DNA of 64,000 nt from Mycoplasma sp. NEAQ87857 (GCF_009792315.1 NZ_CP045542.1:682001-746000); one strand, 5' to 3'; positions 31,243 through 44,980 are shown, numbered from the stretch's first letter. Notes: generated from the sequence alone by a model not told the origin. Numbers and translations are program-made.

Positions 31243-32513
31243 TACTTAACCTTTAATAATTCTTCAAGAACAGCTTCAACAACTTTTACATTTATAGCAT
31301 TACCAAATTGCTTATAAGAATAATAATCACTTCTAGAATCGTTACTAATATCAGAGTGAGTATGAAAAGACTTAGGAAAACTTTGAATGTTTGCACATTC
31401 TCTAGGTGTTAAATATCTTCAAGCATTATATCTTCCATCATACAAAATAGGTATTTGCACCATTGCGACAAGAGTAGGGAAGTTTAACTTTCTTTTGCAC
31501 CTAATCCCAGATTGTCTTAATTGGATAAAAGAATTTTTGATATCTTTATTATCTTTGCCTGCTTGTCATTCGAATTTTTGTTCTCTTTTATTTCAATGCT
31601 CTACATTTCATTTTTTAAGCCATTTATCAATGAATTCTTTATTTTTTGAGTACAGATCACGCATTTTAAGTATGTAATTTTGCTTTCACTTTGCAAAGTG
31701 AGAAACATCATATTCTTTACCAAATTCATAGGTTCACACAACAGGTATTGTAGTGTTATTTGGTGTAATTATATTCTTTATAAATTCATCTCATGCGTTA
31801 AAACAATTTATTAAATATTTATCTGTTTCTTTATTAAGTAAGTATTTTGCATCAATATCTTTTTCTAAGAAATGTTTTCAAGCATTTTCTTTTAGTGGCA
31901 CTTTCTTACTGTCTATATTTAGCTCTAAGAATTCATGTTGATAATTTGATTTTTCTTTTAATACTCCAGGTATAAAAACTCTAGGTCTATCTTGCGGAAC
32001 ATTAAAATTGATAGGATTGAGAATTAATGGATCCTTAGGAATAATATAACCAATTTCTTTTAAAGTGTTGTTAATTATCTCTCAAGTTTGACCATTATCA
32101 TGATTTACTAAATGCTTAACATTTTCTAATAAAATATATTTAGGCTTCTTTTCCTTTAAAATGCTAACAATATCAAAGAAAAGAGTTCCACGTGTTTCGT
32201 CTAAAAATCCTAATTTTTTACCAGCGTTAGAAAAAGTTTGACAAGGAAAACCACCAAACAAAACATCAAAATCTTCAATATCACCAATGTTGATATTTCT
32301 AATATTTAAAATATCATTATTTTTTACTTTATGATTAGCTTTATACGTTAGTATAGCTTTTTGATCTATTTCACTCGCTAGCACACATTTTGCTTTAAAA
32401 CCATTTCTTTTAGATACGTTTTTTATAGCAGTATGAAACCCTCCAATACCAGCAAATAAATCTATAAACTTATATATATATATATATTAGAGTGAATATT
32501 ATCTTTTTTCATT
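31242..32513 (-). pseudogene. DNA cytosine-5 methyltransferase, phase-variable, off in this sequence
   Basis: All main C5-methyltransferase motifs are in one open frame: FIDLFAGIGGFHTAI (motif I), FGGFPCQTFSNAGKK (IV, catalytic Cys), YILLENVKHL (VI), VPQDRPRVF (VIII), YLTPRECANIQSFP (IX) and YKQFGNAI (X). That frame has no start codon. The only good start, ATG 32513 with AGGAG 6 bases before, is 14 codons from the core and separated from it by (TA)8. With 8 units the ATG frame stops after 16 codons; with 7 or 10 units it joins the core and gives about 423 residues. Hence a slippage switch rather than decay is likely. Partner of the HNH endonuclease downstream. Confidence 0.85.
32471..32487 (-). 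repeat. (TA)8 dinucleotide tract in methyltransferase start
   Basis: Eight TA units plus one T between codon 8 of the ATG 32513 frame and motif I. Tract length sets the reading frame: 7 or 10 units give an intact protein, 8 does not. Confidence 0.9.
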
Positions 32514-32534
32514 TATTCTCCTAATATTAATAAA

Positions 32535-32578
32535 AGATATTATATAATGAATATCATTTTACTCACTATATAATATCT
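32535..32578 (-). promoter_or_regulatory. Promoter and inverted repeat of R-M operon
   Basis: 12-bp inverted repeat AGATATTATATA/TATATAATATCT with a 20-base spacer. The arm nearer the gene contains a minus-strand TATAAT about 30 bases before ATG 32513. The arrangement resembles an operator over a -10 region, but no controller gene is seen nearby. Confidence 0.45.
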
Positions 32579-32583
32579 TATTT

Positions 32584-33870
32584 TTATAATTTATGTACTT
32601 CAATAATAGCTGTATGCTTTTGATTTTTAACAATTTCTATAACTTTAAAACTTACTTTATCATCTAGGGTGTATCTTGTGTTTTTAGTAAGTCTTTGTTT
32701 GTTAGTTTTGTTCAATAATCAATGTCTAAGAGTTAAATCTCATTCATCATCAGCTAATAAATCAGTATCAATTTCTAATTGTTTAAAAACTTCTGAAACT
32801 ATAACATTGCTTTGAACTCTAGATTTTTCTAATGAAATTTCATAAATTTCTTCATCATCATCATACTCATCATAGATTTCACCAATGATTTCTTCAATAA
32901 TGTCTTCAATAGTAATAATACCTATAGGTTCATTAGAATTATTGTTTTCAACAACAAATCCCATTTGTGATCTAACTAAACGTAATTTTTCTAAAGCACT
33001 AGATAAAATTGAGTTAGCTGAAATAAATGGTACGGTTTTAACATAATCAATAATTCGTTCTTTTTTATTGACATGAAATATATCTTTAAGTAGAATAATA
33101 CCAATTAAAGTTCCTTCTTTAATTACTGGAATTCTTGAGTAATTAGTATCAATAAATAGATCTAAAGCTTCTGCAACTGTGGCTTTAGAATCAATAGTTT
33201 CTACGTCTTTAAGTTTAATATAATGTGCTTGAACTTTAGTTGAATCTAAATCTAAAGCTTTTTGAGCTAATAAAGATTCTCCAGTTTGTAACACACCTTC
33301 ATTTTGAGCTATTTTAAGAAAGTTTTTAAGATCTTCTTCAGTATGTGTTTCATATACTTTTTTACTTAATTTTGAAATTGGATAAGTTAATACAAAGAAA
33401 AATCAATAATTAATTTCAATAAAAATTCCAAATATTTTTAAATACATTACTGGATGAGCTTTAGCTAATAATTTAGGAATAATCTCACCAAATAAGACTA
33501 ATAACGGGGTAACTACTGCTGTAGAAATAATAGCAGCAGTTCCTGAATCAAAATTAGCTTGACCAATAATAAAACTCATTAAAGTAGCAGAACCTACATT
33601 AACTAAATTATTTCCAATTAAGATCGTACTTAGAATTTGGTTATATTTTTTTACATGTCTTTGGATTAAAGTTCCAAATCTTTCTTTCTTTTCTACCATT
33701 TCGTGAATTTTAGCAGCTGAAATTGACGAATAAGCAGTCTCACAACCACTATAAATACTACTAAGTAGAAATAATAAGATCAAGATAATGATTAATAAAT
33801 ATAATCATCAAGGTGTATGCATAGCAGAAGATGCTGCTTGAGCATATAGCAAACTGGGATAACTATCCAT
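32584..33870 (-). CDS. CNNM/CorC-type transporter-associated protein (hemolysin C-like)
   Basis: 428 residues. N-terminal DUF21 membrane domain with about four hydrophobic segments (about 20-45, 75-100, 105-130, 140-160), including SSIYSGCETAYSSISAAKI and LFGEIIPKLLAKAHP, the usual DUF21 patterns. Two CBS domains follow (about 210-330, TNYSRIPVIKEGTLIGIILLKD and MGFVVENNNSNEPIGIITIED). An acidic EYDDDEEIYE linker and a CorC/HlyC C-terminal domain end it. The family is linked to Mg2+/Co2+ efflux or homeostasis; hemolysis is not implied. It starts 8 bases after dnaB. Confidence 0.9.
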
Positions 33871-33878
33871 AAAATCTC

Positions 33879-35312
33879 CTAAATATCATTATTTTTATCA
33901 AAGTCTTTAAAAGTTACATAATCACCAAAATAAATTAAATGACCAGCTCCAGGTTGACCATTTCTATTTTTAGCAACGGTTAAATTAACTAATTGACTTT
34001 TGTTATTTTCGTTCATTTTGTCTTTATCTTTGGGTTCTTGAACTCTACTGATAAATAAAACAATATCAGCATCTTGCTCAATTGAACCACTTTCACGTAA
34101 ATCGTGTAATTGAGGACGTTTGTCTTCTCTGTTTTCAACACTACGTGAAAGCTGACTTAATGCTATAATTGGCATTTTTAATTCTAAGGCTAATGTTTTT
34201 AAACTTCTTGAGATAATAGACACTTCATTTTGTCTATTTCCATTATGCTTATCTCCTCCAGAAATCAATTGTAAATAATCAATTACCACTAAGTCTAAAT
34301 TACCTTCTAAAGTTTTATAAAGATGTTTAATTTTTCAAACAATATCAGTAATTTTACTTGTAGGTACATCATCAAAATACATATTAATATGATCTAAATT
34401 ATTGTATTTTTCAGCAACAATTCTTGAAATTTCATCATTGGTTAATTGTTCTGGATTTTGTAATTTATTTAATGGTATTTCAGCACTAGAAGATAAAAAA
34501 CGTCCAACAAGTTCATGAGTTGGCATCTCTAATGAAATAAAAGCAATATTTTTAGTTCGAGATTTAAAGGTAATGTTTTTAGCAATGTTTAAAGCTAAAG
34601 CAGTTTTACCAACTCCAGGTCTAGCTGCAAGAATAATAAATTGTCCAGGTTTAAAACCTAAAACATATTTATCAATTGAATGATATTCAGTAGTTAAATT
34701 ACTTAATAATTGTCTTTTATTACGAACATCATCAATGTATTTAGCATATTCATCACTGGCATCTTTAATTGAAATAAAATTACTATTTTCCATTTGAGAT
34801 TGAACATTTAAGGTTTTAAATTGATCAAAATCTTCTAATAAATCTTGATATTTTAAGTCCTTATTATTTTTAAAAACATTTTGATAAGCATTAAAAAACG
34901 ATTCAACATTTCTTAATTTATATAATTCAATAAACTTATCTAAATTAGCAAAGAAATTATCAGGATTACTAATGGTTGAAGCAATATCATTTAGATAATA
35001 ATTATCTAATTGATTGTACTCAATATTATTTTTATTTTTTTCAATCAATGAAGTAAGATCATTGAAATTGAAAAAAATATTTTTGTTATTAGATGCTTGT
35101 CTAGTGTTTTGGATTAATTTAAATAATTGTTTATTAGCTAAATTAAAAAACATATTTTCATTTAAATAATCTAAAGCTCTAGCTTGTTTATCATCATCGC
35201 TTATCATTAAAGATAAAATTGTTTTTTCTAAGTTGTTATCATGAAATATAGTGTGATTATTAACTTGGTCTAAAACAATATTTTTATAAGGTGATTTATT
35301 ATTTGTGTACAT
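33879..35312 (-). CDS. dnaB: Replicative DNA helicase
   Basis: 477 residues. N-terminal helical domain with DNLEKTILSLMISDDDKQ, then a RecA-fold domain with Walker A ILAARPGVGKTALALNIA, VVIDYLQLISGGDKHNG (Walker B) and the LSRSVENREDKRPQLHDLRE region containing the arginine finger. Ends with AKNRNGQPGAGHLIYFG. It unwinds DNA at the replication fork and recruits primase. The start at 35312 overlaps the end of rplI by 14 bases. The gdpP-rplI-dnaB order is common in Firmicutes and mollicutes. Confidence 0.95.
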
Positions 35313-35757
35313 GAATTGTAATTTCTATATTGATTTTAGCTTTAATATCTTTATATAATACCGCTTCTACTTCATGAGTTCCTTGAGAAACTAAGTGAAT
35401 TTTTGATAAAGAGTGTTTTGGTAATTTATAACCTAATTCTTTTAGTTTTTTATCAACGTCTTTAGTTGAAATTGAACCATGAACATTTAAGTTTTGATTT
35501 CCATCAATATTTGCTTCTAATTTGAATTTTAAAGTTAATGTTTCTAATTGGTCTTTTAATCTTAAAGCATTAGTTCTAGTTTCATGCTCATCAGCAGCTA
35601 AGTTATCTAATGTTTTTTGTAGTTGTTTGTAAGTTTGTTCATTGTATGGTACAGCAAAACCTTTTCTTACTAAAAAGTTAGTTCCATAACCACTAGCTAC
35701 TTCAATGATTGTGTTTGCTTTTCCGTCTTTACAATCTTTAATTAATATTACTTTCAT
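35299..35757 (-). CDS. rplI: 50S ribosomal protein L9
   Basis: 152 residues, usual length. MKVILIKDCKDGKANTIIEV and GYGTNFLVRKGFAVPYNE match the N-terminal RNA-binding domain (GxxxDVxxGYxRNFLxPxGxA pattern). A long connecting helix and the C-terminal domain follow. Overlaps gdpP by 20 bases upstream and dnaB by 14 bases downstream. Confidence 0.95.
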   Translation of the reverse strand: MKVILIKDCKDGKANTIIEVASGYGTNFLVRKGFAVPYNEQTYKQLQKTLDNLAADEHETRTNALRLKDQLETLTLKFKLEANIDGNQNLNVHGSISTKDVDKKLKELGYKLPKHSLSKIHLVSQGTHEVEAVLYKDIKAKINIEITIHVHK

Positions 35758-37753
35758 TTAAATTTCTCCCTGTTGTCATTATTGCGTGTCAAATGTTATC
35801 GATAAATGTAGTCAAATCTTCATCGCTAACAGCAGCAGCAGTACCAAAATGGCCACCACCGCCAACAGCTTCACAAATGATTTGCACATTGGTATCAATA
35901 CCTCTAGCACTTAATTTATAGAGTTTAGTACCTTTTAATTTAGCTACTACAAAACTTGCAACTCTACCTTGGATTTTTAATATTTCATTAGCAGCTATTG
36001 AAATAACATCATTAGTTGCTTCTTCTTCAGTATAAGCTAAATAAAATCCTTCTTTAACTTCTTTAATATTACTTAAAATTCTTTGTACTTGTTCAAAAGT
36101 ATCATCATCAATTTTAAGTATTTCACTACTTTTAGTAGCTTTTGCTCCTTTAGTTTCTAATCATGCTGCAGCTTCAAAAGCCCTAGTAGTAGTTGATTTA
36201 GTAAATTGGTTGGTATCTAAATAAATACCATTTAATAATAATTGAGCTGCAGTAGAACTTAGATTAATTTTATGATCCATAAAATTAATAATTTCTGTAA
36301 TTACTTCACAAGCACTACTTGCAGAAGTATCGACATAAGCATTAACTTTTGGACAAAAGTCAATGGCTTTAGTGATACGATGATGATCAAATACAAAAAT
36401 ATTATCTCTTTCAGCATTGATTAATGCATCAACATTATCAGTACGTTCAGGATCAGAGTTATCTACTAAAATTACTAAAGTATTAATATTAGTAAATTTA
36501 CTTGCAAATTGATCATTTTTAACAAATATTTTTTCTTTTTTAAATGATTGATTTTTAACTAAATCATCTAATACTTTTTTAGCAGTAGCATCAAAAGTGG
36601 TATTACCAATATATACTTCTTTATTGAATGATTTAGCCATTTCATAAATGGCATAACTTGCACCTAAGGCATCTAAATCAGCTAATTTATGACCATAAAC
36701 TATTACTTTTTCTATTTCACTAGATTTAAGTTTAGTTTCTAAAATTCTTGCAACTAAATTTACCTTACTACGGTTTTTATCAGCAACAATTTCTGAATTT
36801 GAACCATAATAAATTGGAGGGTGATCATTTGCAAAAATAGCAATCTGATCTCCACCACGACTTTGAGCTTGCACTAGTGCTTTTTTTGCTTGTTCAAGCT
36901 TTTCTTTAAGCATTGACCAACCTCTAGCAAAACCAATACTTAATGATAGTTTGCTAATGGTGTTATCTAATTCTGAAATTCGTTTGTGGATATTGATAAA
37001 AAGATCAAATTCTTTTTTACTTATTTCAGATAATGATTTTTCATTGGTAATAATAATAAATTTACCATTTGTATATTGACGATAAATTAAATTATATTTT
37101 TCCATATATTCTTTAATTACATCAACTACTACTTTGTTAATAGTAAATAATTGCTCTTCTGAAAGAATTGATTGATATAACTGAAAGTTATCAATTTCAA
37201 TTTCTCCAATAACAGCTTTTTCTTCTCAAGTTTCTTTTTTAAATAAGTTTTCTACTGAAATATCACGAATAACTATTGTATTAGATAAAGGTCAAAATTG
37301 TGCTTCATAGACATTACCATTATTTTTAAATTCAATTCTAGTAGATTTAAGAATTTTATTTTCTTCAATTCTTGAATCAAGTTTAATGAAGAAATCTATT
37401 ACACTAATTCCAATAAAATCTTTATTAAACTTATTAGAAATAAAATTACTACTTCATACAATTTTTTGGTTAATATCATAAATGATAATACCAATATTAT
37501 TATTAGTCATAATTTCTTCAATAAAACCATTAAACGATTTTTTAACTAATTCTCTAGATTTAGCAAAATTATAAATTGCAAAATAAAGAATAGCAACTGT
37601 AGCAATTAATGTTAATACAATTGCTATAGCTAAAAAAACACTAATTCAATGATTGGGATTAGACCAAAAGAATAAAACAATTAGTATCAATGAAAGAATG
37701 AATAATAAAACAGTTGATGAAATAATAAGAATTGTAGTTTGTTTATTTCGCAT
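35738..37753 (-). CDS. gdpP: GdpP-type cyclic-di-AMP phosphodiesterase
   Basis: 671 residues. Two N-terminal membrane helices (about 8-32 and 38-63) precede a PAS-like region and a degenerate GGDEF domain (LSLSIGFARGW). The DHH domain has VYGHKLADLDALGAS (motif I; usual PD reads AD, catalytic Asp kept), LVDNSDPERTDN (motif II) and VFDHHR (motif III). The DHHA1 domain contains GGGGHFGTAAA. It should hydrolyse c-di-AMP and so influence potassium and osmotic homeostasis. ATG 37753 follows a TATAAT and AAAGG. Its end overlaps rplI by 20 bases. Confidence 0.92.
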
Positions 37754-37840
37754 TATACCTTTCAAATATATTATGCTTAAATTATATAATAATATGCAAT
37801 ATCACTTAATTTATATTAAGTATTTACCAGTTAAATAAAA

Positions 37841-37864
37841 AAGACACTTTTTTAAAAGTGTCTT
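37841..37864 (-). terminator. Terminator of ATP synthase operon
   Basis: 11-bp perfect stem AAGACACTTTT/AAAAGTGTCTT; T-rich stretch follows on the minus strand, 7 bases after the atpC stop. Confidence 0.88.
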
Positions 37865-37870
37865 AAATAA

Positions 37871-38283
37871 TTATTTGTTAAATTGATTGTAGGTATCAAT
37901 TCTAGAAAGAGCTTTTTTAAGTTTTAATTCAAGTTTTGAAATATCACTATCATTAGATTTATGTGATAATTGAGCTTGAATTGTATCTCTTTCACGTTCA
38001 GCACGCTTAACATCAATATCCTTAGCGTTAATTATATCATCAGTTATAATGTTAACTTTTTGTTGATCGGCATAAACTAATCCACCACCAATTACACATT
38101 TTATTGATGAAGGATCATGCTCTCAACCAATAATAACATGGCCAATTTCAATGTTACTAAATAGTGGGGTTCTGCTTGCGGATAATCCAATGTATCCTTC
38201 AGCGGTTTTTAAAGTAACAATATCAACATCGCCTTCATAAAAAGTTCCATTAGGTACAGTAATTGTTAAATGTACTTTTTTCA

Positions 38284-38284
<1 letters not shown>
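37871..38284 (-). CDS. atpC: F1Fo ATP synthase epsilon subunit
   Basis: 137 residues. N-terminal beta-sandwich: HLTITVPNGTFYEGDVDIVTLKTAEGYIGL, with the family hallmark TAEGxIGL. Then VIGGGLVYADQQKVNIITDD and a C-terminal helical pair. Links the gamma stalk to the c-ring. Start shares a base with the atpD stop (TAATG). Last gene of the operon. Confidence 0.93.
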
Positions 38285-40549
<2,265 letters not shown>

Positions 40550-40550
<1 letters not shown>

Positions 40551-42118
40551 TATTCACCTTGGTATTTAGCAGGAAAAGGTTTGTACATATTTGCATCATA
40601 ATTTGGAATTGTTAATATAATGTTTTTAATGATATCAACTAATGCTTTAGCAATTAGTTGATAATTTTGTTCACTAATTACTTTAGTTTGATTTATTTCT
40701 TGATAAATACTTTGTCCTTGATCATCAATTCAACTTAATACTGCATCACGATATTCGTGCATTTTATCTTTTGGTAATGGATTAATAATTCTTTCTTTAA
40801 CTCCAATTAACATAATTGCTTGAGCAGTTTGAGCAATTGGGAAATATTGTTCTTGACGTAGAAGTTCATAAACTTTTGCACCATGTTGTAAGATGGTTTT
40901 GGTTGAGTCATCTAAATCTGAACCAAATTGAGCAAAAGCTTGCATTTCATTGTATTGAGCTAATTCTAATTTTAATGAACCAACTACTTGTTTCATTGCT
41001 TTAGTTTGAGCTGCAGAACCAACTCTAGAAACACTAAATCCAATATCAACTGCAGGACGTTGTCCTGAGTTGAATAAACTTTCTCTAGTAAAGATTTGAC
41101 CATCAGTAATTGAAATAACATTAGTTGGGATATATGCTGAAATATCTCCTTGTTGAGTTTCAATAATTGGTAAAGCAGTTATTGAACCTCCACCATAATT
41201 TTTGTTTAATCTTGCAGCTCTTTCAAGTAATTGAGAGTGTAAGTAAAAAACATCTCCAGGATAAGCTTCTCTACCTGGTGGTCTACGTAGTAATAATGAT
41301 AATGTTCTATAAGCAACAGCATGTTTTGATAAATCATCATAAACAATTAAAACATCTTTACCTTGAGACATTCATTCTTCAGCAATAGTTACTCCTGTAT
41401 ATGGAGCAATGTATTGTTGAGGAGCTAATTCACTAGCTCCTGCAACTACTATAGTTGTATATTCTAAAGCATCAGTATCTGCTAGTTTTTGTACAATTTG
41501 AGCTACAGTAGAGTTTTTTTGTCCAATAGCTACATAAACACAATTTACATTTTTACCTTTTTGGTTAATAATTGTATCAATAGCTATAGCAGTTTTTCCA
41601 GTTTGTCTATCACCAATAATTAATTCTCTTTGTCCTTTACCGATTGGAATCATAGTATCAATTGCTAAAATTCCTGTTTCTAAAGGTTGATTAACTTCTT
41701 CTCTAGACATAACTCCAGAAGCAACTTTAAAAATTTCACTTCTTTTTGTGTCTTTGATTGCTCCTTTTCCATCAATAGGATTTCCTAAAGCATCAACAAC
41801 TCTACCTAATAGTGCATCACCAACTTGTACTGAAATAACTTCACCGGTTCTTTTAACAATATCACCTTCAGAAACTGAGTTAGCATCACCAAATAAAGCT
41901 ACCCCAACAGTTTCTTCTTCAAGGTTTAGAGCTAAACCATATACATCGTTATTAAAGGCAACAATCTCACTATTACGTACTTTTTGCAATCCTGATACAA
42001 GTGCAATACCATCAGCTATTGAGATAACTTGACCAATTTCACTTCTATCAGCTTTATGATTCATATTTTTAATACGATCTTTAATGATTGCTGATATATC
42101 ATCTAATCGAATTGCCAT
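40550..42118 (-). CDS. atpA: F1Fo ATP synthase alpha subunit
   Basis: 522 residues; UGA Trp within [18 protein letters not shown] and near the C-terminus. Walker [18 protein letters not shown] (about residue 170), [20 protein letters not shown], and the signature [17 protein letters not shown] with the catalytic-site Arg in SRVGS. Regulatory nucleotide-binding subunit. The stop shares a base with the atpG start; it begins 1 base after atpH. Confidence 0.97.
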
Positions 42119-42670
42119 CTATGCTCCTTTCTTGTTTGAATTAAGAAGTTCTTTTTTGATTTTAAGCAAATCATTATAAAGATTTAACTCTAAAACTTCA
42201 GTTTTAGATTCAATTCTTATTCCACTGATTAAAGAAGGATCAACAACATTTTTTAATTCAATGGTCCTTCTTGTTACTTTTTGAATTTTTTCTTTAATTA
42301 ATTCTAATTGCTTTTCAGTTAATGGAAAAGCTGAAACAACTTTTAAGAATCTAATTTTTAGTTCTTTGTTTGATAATTTTAAATATTCAACAATGATTTT
42401 GTGCAAATCACTAGTTGCTTTTCTTTGAATAATAACTTTAACAGTGTTAATTACTATTTCGTGTTTATCTTTTAAAATTAGATCAATTGTTTCCATTCTT
42501 TCTTTTTCAGGTATTAAAGTATTTTTTAAATATTCAATAAACTCAGGATGGGTATCAAATATTTCTTTTAATTCTTCAAATTGAGGTTGAATTTCTTTGA
42601 ATAAATTTTCTTCTTTGACTAAGTCAAAAATAGCAACAGCATAAGCTGAGATGTTTCTTTTAATATACAT
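42119..42670 (-). CDS. atpH: F1Fo ATP synthase delta subunit
   Basis: 183 residues. N-terminal ISAYAVAIFDLVKEENLF matches the OSCP/delta start (YAxALFxLA). The C-terminal SGIRIESKTEVLELNLYNDL is the conserved GxxxxxxxxxxDxSxxxxL end region. Links F1 to the b stalk. Start overlaps the atpF stop by 1 base. Confidence 0.92.
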   Translation of the reverse strand: MYIKRNISAYAVAIFDLVKEENLFKEIQPQFEELKEIFDTHPEFIEYLKNTLIPEKERMETIDLILKDKHEIVINTVKVIIQRKATSDLHKIIVEYLKLSNKELKIRFLKVVSAFPLTEKQLELIKEKIQKVTRRTIELKNVVDPSLISGIRIESKTEVLELNLYNDLLKIKKELLNSNKKGA

Positions 42671-43242
42671 TAAAGTTCCTCTACTGACTTATCTGAATTT
42701 AGAAATTCATTAATGATTTCATCTTGAGTTTTTGAAGAAATTTCTCTTTTTAATATTTTGTTAGCTAATTCAGTAGCTACTTCCACAACATATTTTCTTG
42801 AATTAGTTTGAAATTCATTATGTTGAGCATTAATGTCAATAGCTGTTTCTTCTAACATTCTTTTTGTTTGTGCTTTAGCCTTTTGAGTGTAAAAATTAGA
42901 AATTTTTTCAGCTCTTAATTTAGCTTTAGTAATTATTATGTCTGCTTGACGATGTGAATTTTCTAAGTTAGTATTAGCTTCATTGAATTTAGCTAAGCTT
43001 TCTTCTTTTTTCTTAATTGATTCATCAATGTTTGATTGAATAAATTCACTACGTTCTTTAAGCATTTTTTTTACGGGTTTATATAAAAGTTTATATAAGA
43101 TAATAAACACAATAACAAAAGCAATAATAGTTGACACCATTATTGGTCAAGAAGGGATTAATTGAGCAAATTTTTCAGCTACCCCATCTCCAGGACTTTT
43201 TGGACTACTTGTTGCTAATTGATGTGTAATATTAAGAATCAT
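42670..43242 (-). CDS. atpF: F1Fo ATP synthase b subunit
   Basis: 190 residues. ATG 43242 (AAGG upstream) is preferred over ATG 43140 because the frame is open through a UGA Trp and adds an external N-terminal segment. One membrane helix (about residues 36-55, STIIAFVIVFIILYKLL), then PVKKMLKERSEFIQSNID and a long charged helix forming the stator. Unlike b subunits of some mycoplasmas it lacks a lipobox. Confidence 0.92.
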
Positions 43243-43250
43243 TGTAAACC

Positions 43251-43574
43251 TTAGGCGAATTTAATTAATAAAGCAATAACAAAGGCATAAATAGCTGCGG
43301 TTTCAGCAATCCCTGCACCGATAATTAACATTAAACGAATTTTACTTTCAGCTTCTGGGTTTCTTCCAACTGCTTCACAAGCTTTACCTGCAGCATATCC
43401 TTGACCAACTCCAGTACCAATAACCCCAATAGCTGCTAAACCAGCACCAACTGCTAATAATCCAGCTTTTAATCCATTATCTGCTTCTTTAACTGTATTT
43501 GCAGCAGTAGTAGCAGTAGTAGCAGCTGTTGATGTAGTTGCTTCGCTTAATAAGTGTGTTAAGTTTTCGATCAT
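43251..43574 (-). CDS. atpE: F1Fo ATP synthase c subunit
   Basis: 107 residues; an Ala/Thr-rich N-terminal extension (about 30 residues) precedes two hairpin helices. The polar loop is GRNPEAESKIR, and the ion-binding carboxylate is Glu91 in GAGIAETAAIYAF. The Gly-rich first helix (GAGLAAIGVIGTGVGQG) is typical. Proteolipid ring subunit in the membrane. GGAGG before ATG. Confidence 0.94.
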   Translation of the reverse strand: MIENLTHLLSEATTSTAATTATTAANTVKEADNGLKAGLLAVGAGLAAIGVIGTGVGQGYAAGKACEAVGRNPEAESKIRLMLIIGAGIAETAAIYAFVIALLIKFA

Positions 43575-43583
43575 AATTTCCTC

Positions 43584-44399
43584 CTAATAAACTGTTTCAG
43601 GTTCTACCTGAACTTTTTTTGTTTTTTTATTAAAATATGTTTTTACTTTAGTAAGTAATGATTTTTTTGGTTTTTCTTCTTCTGCTGTTCCAGATTCAAC
43701 TAGTCAATACACCGCTGTAAGCAAGGTAAAGATATATGCTTGCAGAGTTGAACCAAATAAGTCGAAATAGAAATGTAGAGCAGGAGTGATTATCGGTGCA
43801 AAGAAGACTAATGGTCCTGAAGTTGAACCAGGAATTGTAGGACCAACTAGATATCCTAATAAAGCATAAATCATAAAGATAACTGTACTTCCACCGATGA
43901 TGTTTCCATAAATACGGAAACTTAATGATATTAATGGTGATACTTTACCAACTAATTCTAATGGGTTAATTAATTGAAATAAATATTTTCATTTACGATA
44001 TACTGCACCACAAACAAAAATACCTAATCAACTAGCTAAAGCTAAGGTAAATGGAACACTATAAGATGTAACAATTGGTTCAAATCCTAATACAGTAGTT
44101 AAATTACCAACTAATAAAAAGGTTCCTAAAGTTAAAATATAAACTCTAGATTTAGCTAAATTATTTCCAAATGTATCATCTAATTGTGATTCAATTCCAC
44201 CAATATATGCTTCAGCAATTAATGCAACACCTTTAGGAGCTTCATTAGGTTTAACTTTTTTAACCTTAATATAAGCAGTTAATGATAAAGCAAAAATAAT
44301 AATGACTGTTACAATTAGCGAAATTAATTGTGGATGAAATGGGTCATTTAGTTTTTCACTAATTGTTTCAGCATGAGATTGTGTCAATTGACTTATCAT
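43584..44399 (-). CDS. atpB: F1Fo ATP synthase a subunit
   Basis: 271 residues, six or so membrane segments. The conserved helix LISLSFRIYGNIIGGSTVIF contains the essential Arg (family LxxRLxxN pattern), and ALHFYFDLFGSTLQAYIFTLL is the last conserved helix. A charged, non-conserved tail (KPKKSLLTKVKTYFNKKTKK) ends the protein. Forms the proton half-channels with the c-ring. GGAGG before ATG 44399. Confidence 0.93.
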
Positions 44400-44402
44400 A
44401 TA

Positions 44403-44864
44403 TTAATCTCTCCTCCTTTCCATGTTGTTTCATTTTTTGGATTTTTGGATAATTGCTAAAGTTATAATTGTTAAAAAACTATTCAAAAATCCAAAACACA
44501 TTGTAAAAAGATTGATAGGTTTATTAAATATTTCAATCTTATTTGCAGAGATTGAAATATTATTTTTTTCAATATAAGTTGTATTAATAAGCACAAGAAA
44601 ATAAAAAATAACAGCCAATAATCCAAAAAACAATAATATTTTTAAGATACTAGCTATAAAACGAATTTTTTTAGTTTTTGTTGTGATTATTCAAGTGCTA
44701 AACACTCAATTAATTGATGTAAAAAAATAAATTATTAACCCACCGATAGCATATCCAAAAGCAAGACCGTAATTAATCTTAGACAAGGATAAAAAAATGA
44801 TTAAAAAAATCGAAAAAATAGTTCAAAAAACTATTTGAAATTTTTTTTGATATTGTTTTATCAT
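44403..44864 (-). CDS. Small membrane protein heading ATP synthase operon (AtpI-like)
   Basis: 153 residues, four predicted membrane segments (about 10-30, 33-55, 70-92 and 115-140), basic C-terminus. It sits 3 bases before atpB, the position of atpI or its analogue in other mycoplasma ATPase operons. Sequence similarity to AtpI cannot be judged by eye. AAAGGGG precedes ATG 44864. A role in c-ring or Fo assembly would be inferred from position only. Confidence 0.7.
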
Positions 44865-44980
44865 TATCCCCTTTCAAATTGCTTATGCTTATTTTATTAC
44901 TTTTAAGCAAAAGTAAATAATATTTTTTGATTAATTTTGAAATAAATTTCTAATTAATTGGTTTTAGAAAAAAATTAATA

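Noticed and set aside
32082-32384. GTG 32384 as true start of the methyltransferase
   Set aside because: It would remove motif I (DLFAGIGG), needed to bind S-adenosylmethionine, and has no RBS; the out-of-frame ATG 32513 with AGGAG is a better start.
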